From Pseudomonas sp. (GTDB lineage Bacteria; Pseudomonadota; Gammaproteobacteria; Pseudomonadales; Pseudomonadaceae): 5,495 bases of DNA. Both the position numbers and the translations under genes were made by a program. The notes under the pieces are model-generated. The model saw only the letters and a list, made by a program, of their open reading frames with translations, did not search any database and had not been told where the DNA came from. The stretch covers positions 1-5,495 of the forward strand of contig JAURXE010000441.1 in assembly GCA_030654635.1 (NCBI GenBank), read 5' to 3'. Of the stretch, positions 4,377 through 5,495 are shown piece after piece; position 1 is the first letter of the stretch, and each line of letters opens with the position of its first letter.

Positions 4377-5240
4377 ATGAAAGTCGACCTGCATTGTCAC
4401 AGTAGCGCCTCCGACGGCGCCCTCGCGCCCGCCTTGGTGGTTGCCCGCGCCCACGAACAGGGGGTGCAGATGCTCGCGTTGACCGATCACGACACTCTTG
4501 AAGGCTTGGCGGAGGCGCGCGTTGCGGCCCAAGCGCTGGGCATGCAGCTGATTAATGGGGTTGAGCTGTCCTGTTTGTGGGGCGGGGCGACCATCCATGT
4601 GCTCGGTTACGGCTTCGCGGTCGACGCACCAGCATTGGTCCAGGCGATCAGTGAACTGCGTGATGGCCGCTGGCTGCGCGCCGAAGAAATCAGCCAGCGG
4701 CTTGCCGCTAAAGGCATGCCCGGCGCTTTAGAAGGTGCCCGCGCCGTGCAGCAGGAGTTGGGCGACAGCGGTAATGCGCCGGCGCGCCCGCACTTTGCCG
4801 AGTTTATGGTGCGCGCAGGCTTTGTTCGGGACCGCGCCGAGGCGTTTCGTAAATGGCTGGGTTCCGGCAAGCTGGGCGACGTTAAACAGCATTGGCCGAG
4901 CTTGCCTGAAGCGGTGGCGACCCTGCGTGGCGCCGGCGCGTGGGTCAGTTTGGCCCATCCGTGGCAATACGATTTCACCCGCAGCAAGCGCCGTAAACTG
5001 ATTGTTGAGTATCAGGCGGCGGGTGGTCAGGCCTTGGAAGTGGTTAACGGCATGCAGCCGGCCGAACAGGTCGGTGGCTTGGCCATTTTGGCCCGTGAAT
5101 TTGGCTTGATGGCCAGCGTTGGCAGTGATTTTCACGCGCCCGGCGATTGGACTGAACTGGGCATGTACCGCCCGCTCCCGGATGATTTGTCGCCACTTTG
5201 GGTTCATTTCAATGACTATCAGCCAGCTGCTAACTGCTGA
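4377..5240 (+). CDS. yciV: PHP-domain nuclease/phosphoesterase, YciV (RNase AM/TrpH) family
   Basis: The 287-residue protein is a polymerase-and-histidinol-phosphatase (PHP) metal-dependent phosphoesterase. Expected metal ligands are present: His6 and His8 (DLHCHS), Asp13, Asp37-His38-Asp39 (LTDHDT), Glu63 (GVELS), His74, His194 (LAHPWQY), and Asp251 and His253 (GSDFHAPG). The PGALEGAR segment (115-122) and the PHFAEFMVRAG region are shared with E. coli YciV. That protein (RNase AM, formerly TrpH) is a 5'-to-3' exoribonuclease that trims 5' ends of ribosomal RNAs; a Chromobacterium relative hydrolyses 3',5'-nucleotide bisphosphates. The frame stays open upstream to ATG 4287, but that would run across the divergent yciB start and add 30 basic residues unlike relatives, so ATG 4377 was chosen. 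No clear Shine-Dalgarno precedes it. It is followed after 13 bases by yciO, a pairing also found in E. coli. Confidence 0.92.
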   Translation: MKVDLHCHSSASDGALAPALVVARAHEQGVQMLALTDHDTLEGLAEARVAAQALGMQLINGVELSCLWGGATIHVLGYGFAVDAPALVQAISELRDGRWLRAEEISQRLAAKGMPGALEGARAVQQELGDSGNAPARPHFAEFMVRAGFVRDRAEAFRKWLGSGKLGDVKQHWPSLPEAVATLRGAGAWVSLAHPWQYDFTRSKRRKLIVEYQAAGGQALEVVNGMQPAEQVGGLAILAREFGLMASVGSDFHAPGDWTELGMYRPLPDDLSPLWVHFNDYQPAANC

Positions 5241-5241
5241 A

Positions 5242-5247
5242 GAGGGG
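5242..5247 (+). promoter_or_regulatory. Ribosome binding site fixing the GTG start of yciO
   Basis: GAGGGG lies six bases before GTG at 5254-5256, in the short gap after the yciV stop codon. It supports a GTG start that simple ATG-based gene finding would miss. Confidence 0.7.
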
Positions 5248-5253
5248 CCTCAC

Positions 5254-5495
5254 GTGAGTCAGTTCTTCCAGATCCATCCGCAAAGCCCGCAGGCGCGCCT
5301 GATTAAGCAAGCGGTGGAAATCATCAAGGCGGGCGGGGTGATCGTTTATCCGACCGATTCGTCCTACGCCATCGGTTGCCATATCGGTGACAAGGCGGCG
5401 GTCGAGCGGATTCGCCGGCTGCGCCAGCTGGACGACAAACACAACTTCACCCTGGTCTGCAGCGACCTCACACAGCTGGGTCTGTTCGCCAAGGT
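5254..5495 (+). CDS. yciO: YciO, YrdC/Sua5-fold protein, N-terminal part (3' end outside window)
   Basis: From GTG 5254 the frame is open to the window end, giving 80 complete codons. The product starts (M)SQFFQIHPQSPQARLI, nearly the same as the start of E. coli YciO (SQFFYIHPDNPQQRLI). It continues with GGVIVYPTDSSYAIGC (27-42), the nucleotide-binding hallmark of the YrdC/Sua5 fold, and KHNFTLVCSDL. YrdC/TsaC and Sua5 make threonylcarbamoyl-AMP for the t6A modification of tRNA. YciO is a paralogue with the same fold, whose in vivo role is less clear; in E. coli it does not simply replace TsaC. Only the N-terminal part is visible, so completeness cannot be judged. It probably forms an operon with yciV, being 13 bases downstream. 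Confidence 0.92.
   Translation, partial: MSQFFQIHPQSPQARLIKQAVEIIKAGGVIVYPTDSSYAIGCHIGDKAAVERIRRLRQLDDKHNFTLVCSDLTQLGLFAK

Noticed and set aside
4728..5207. Minus-strand open frame of 159 codons opposite the PHP nuclease gene
   Set aside because: It lies wholly inside a gene with intact catalytic motifs on the other strand and shows no family motif or credible start.

Overview
The window is moderately GC-rich chromosomal DNA with no mobile elements, tRNAs or rRNAs. Gene order and protein sequences point to a gammaproteobacterium of the genus Pseudomonas or a close relative. From memory, the same order occurs in P. aeruginosa around PA3199-PA3206 (yciO, PHP protein, yciB, yciI, small coiled-coil protein, cpxR, periplasmic LTXXQ protein, sensor kinase); this was not checked against a database.

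Layout. Bases 1-234 (+) are the 3' end of a YdjA-type nitroreductase, which converges on a leftward block. Read on the minus strand from right to left, that block is yciB (3713-4312), yciI (3411-3710), a secreted or membrane-anchored coiled-coil protein (2928-3344), cpxR (2250-2927), a CpxP/Spy-like LTXXQ periplasmic protein (1674-2102) and a CpxA-like histidine kinase (249-1580). Divergent from yciB on the plus strand are a PHP-domain nuclease of the YciV/RNase AM family (4377-5240) and the first 80 codons of yciO (from GTG 5254), cut by the window end.

How they fit. The central block is a Cpx-type envelope-stress module: kinase, response regulator and a CpxP-like periplasmic modulator. The coiled-coil protein has a signal peptide, perfect heptad spacing and one C-terminal membrane helix. 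Its stop codon abuts the cpxR start with no gap, so it is the most plausible uncharacterised partner in the module.

Regulation is unusually readable here. Upstream of the CpxP-like gene are four heptamers (two GGTCAGG, two GGTAAAG) at 10-11 bp spacing, the last two forming a CpxR-box-like GTAAA-N6-GTAAA. A strong intrinsic terminator lies between the CpxP-like gene and the kinase gene, so the kinase is probably expressed below its upstream neighbour. An AACAACAATAA stretch just before the Shine-Dalgarno of the coiled-coil gene matches the Hfq/Crc catabolite-repression (CA) motif of pseudomonads. yciB and yciV are divergent with 64 bp between start codons and overlapping candidate -10 hexamers.

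Most of the window is ordinary conserved chromosome. The points of interest are the coiled-coil protein coupled to cpxR and the regulatory DNA around the cpx genes.
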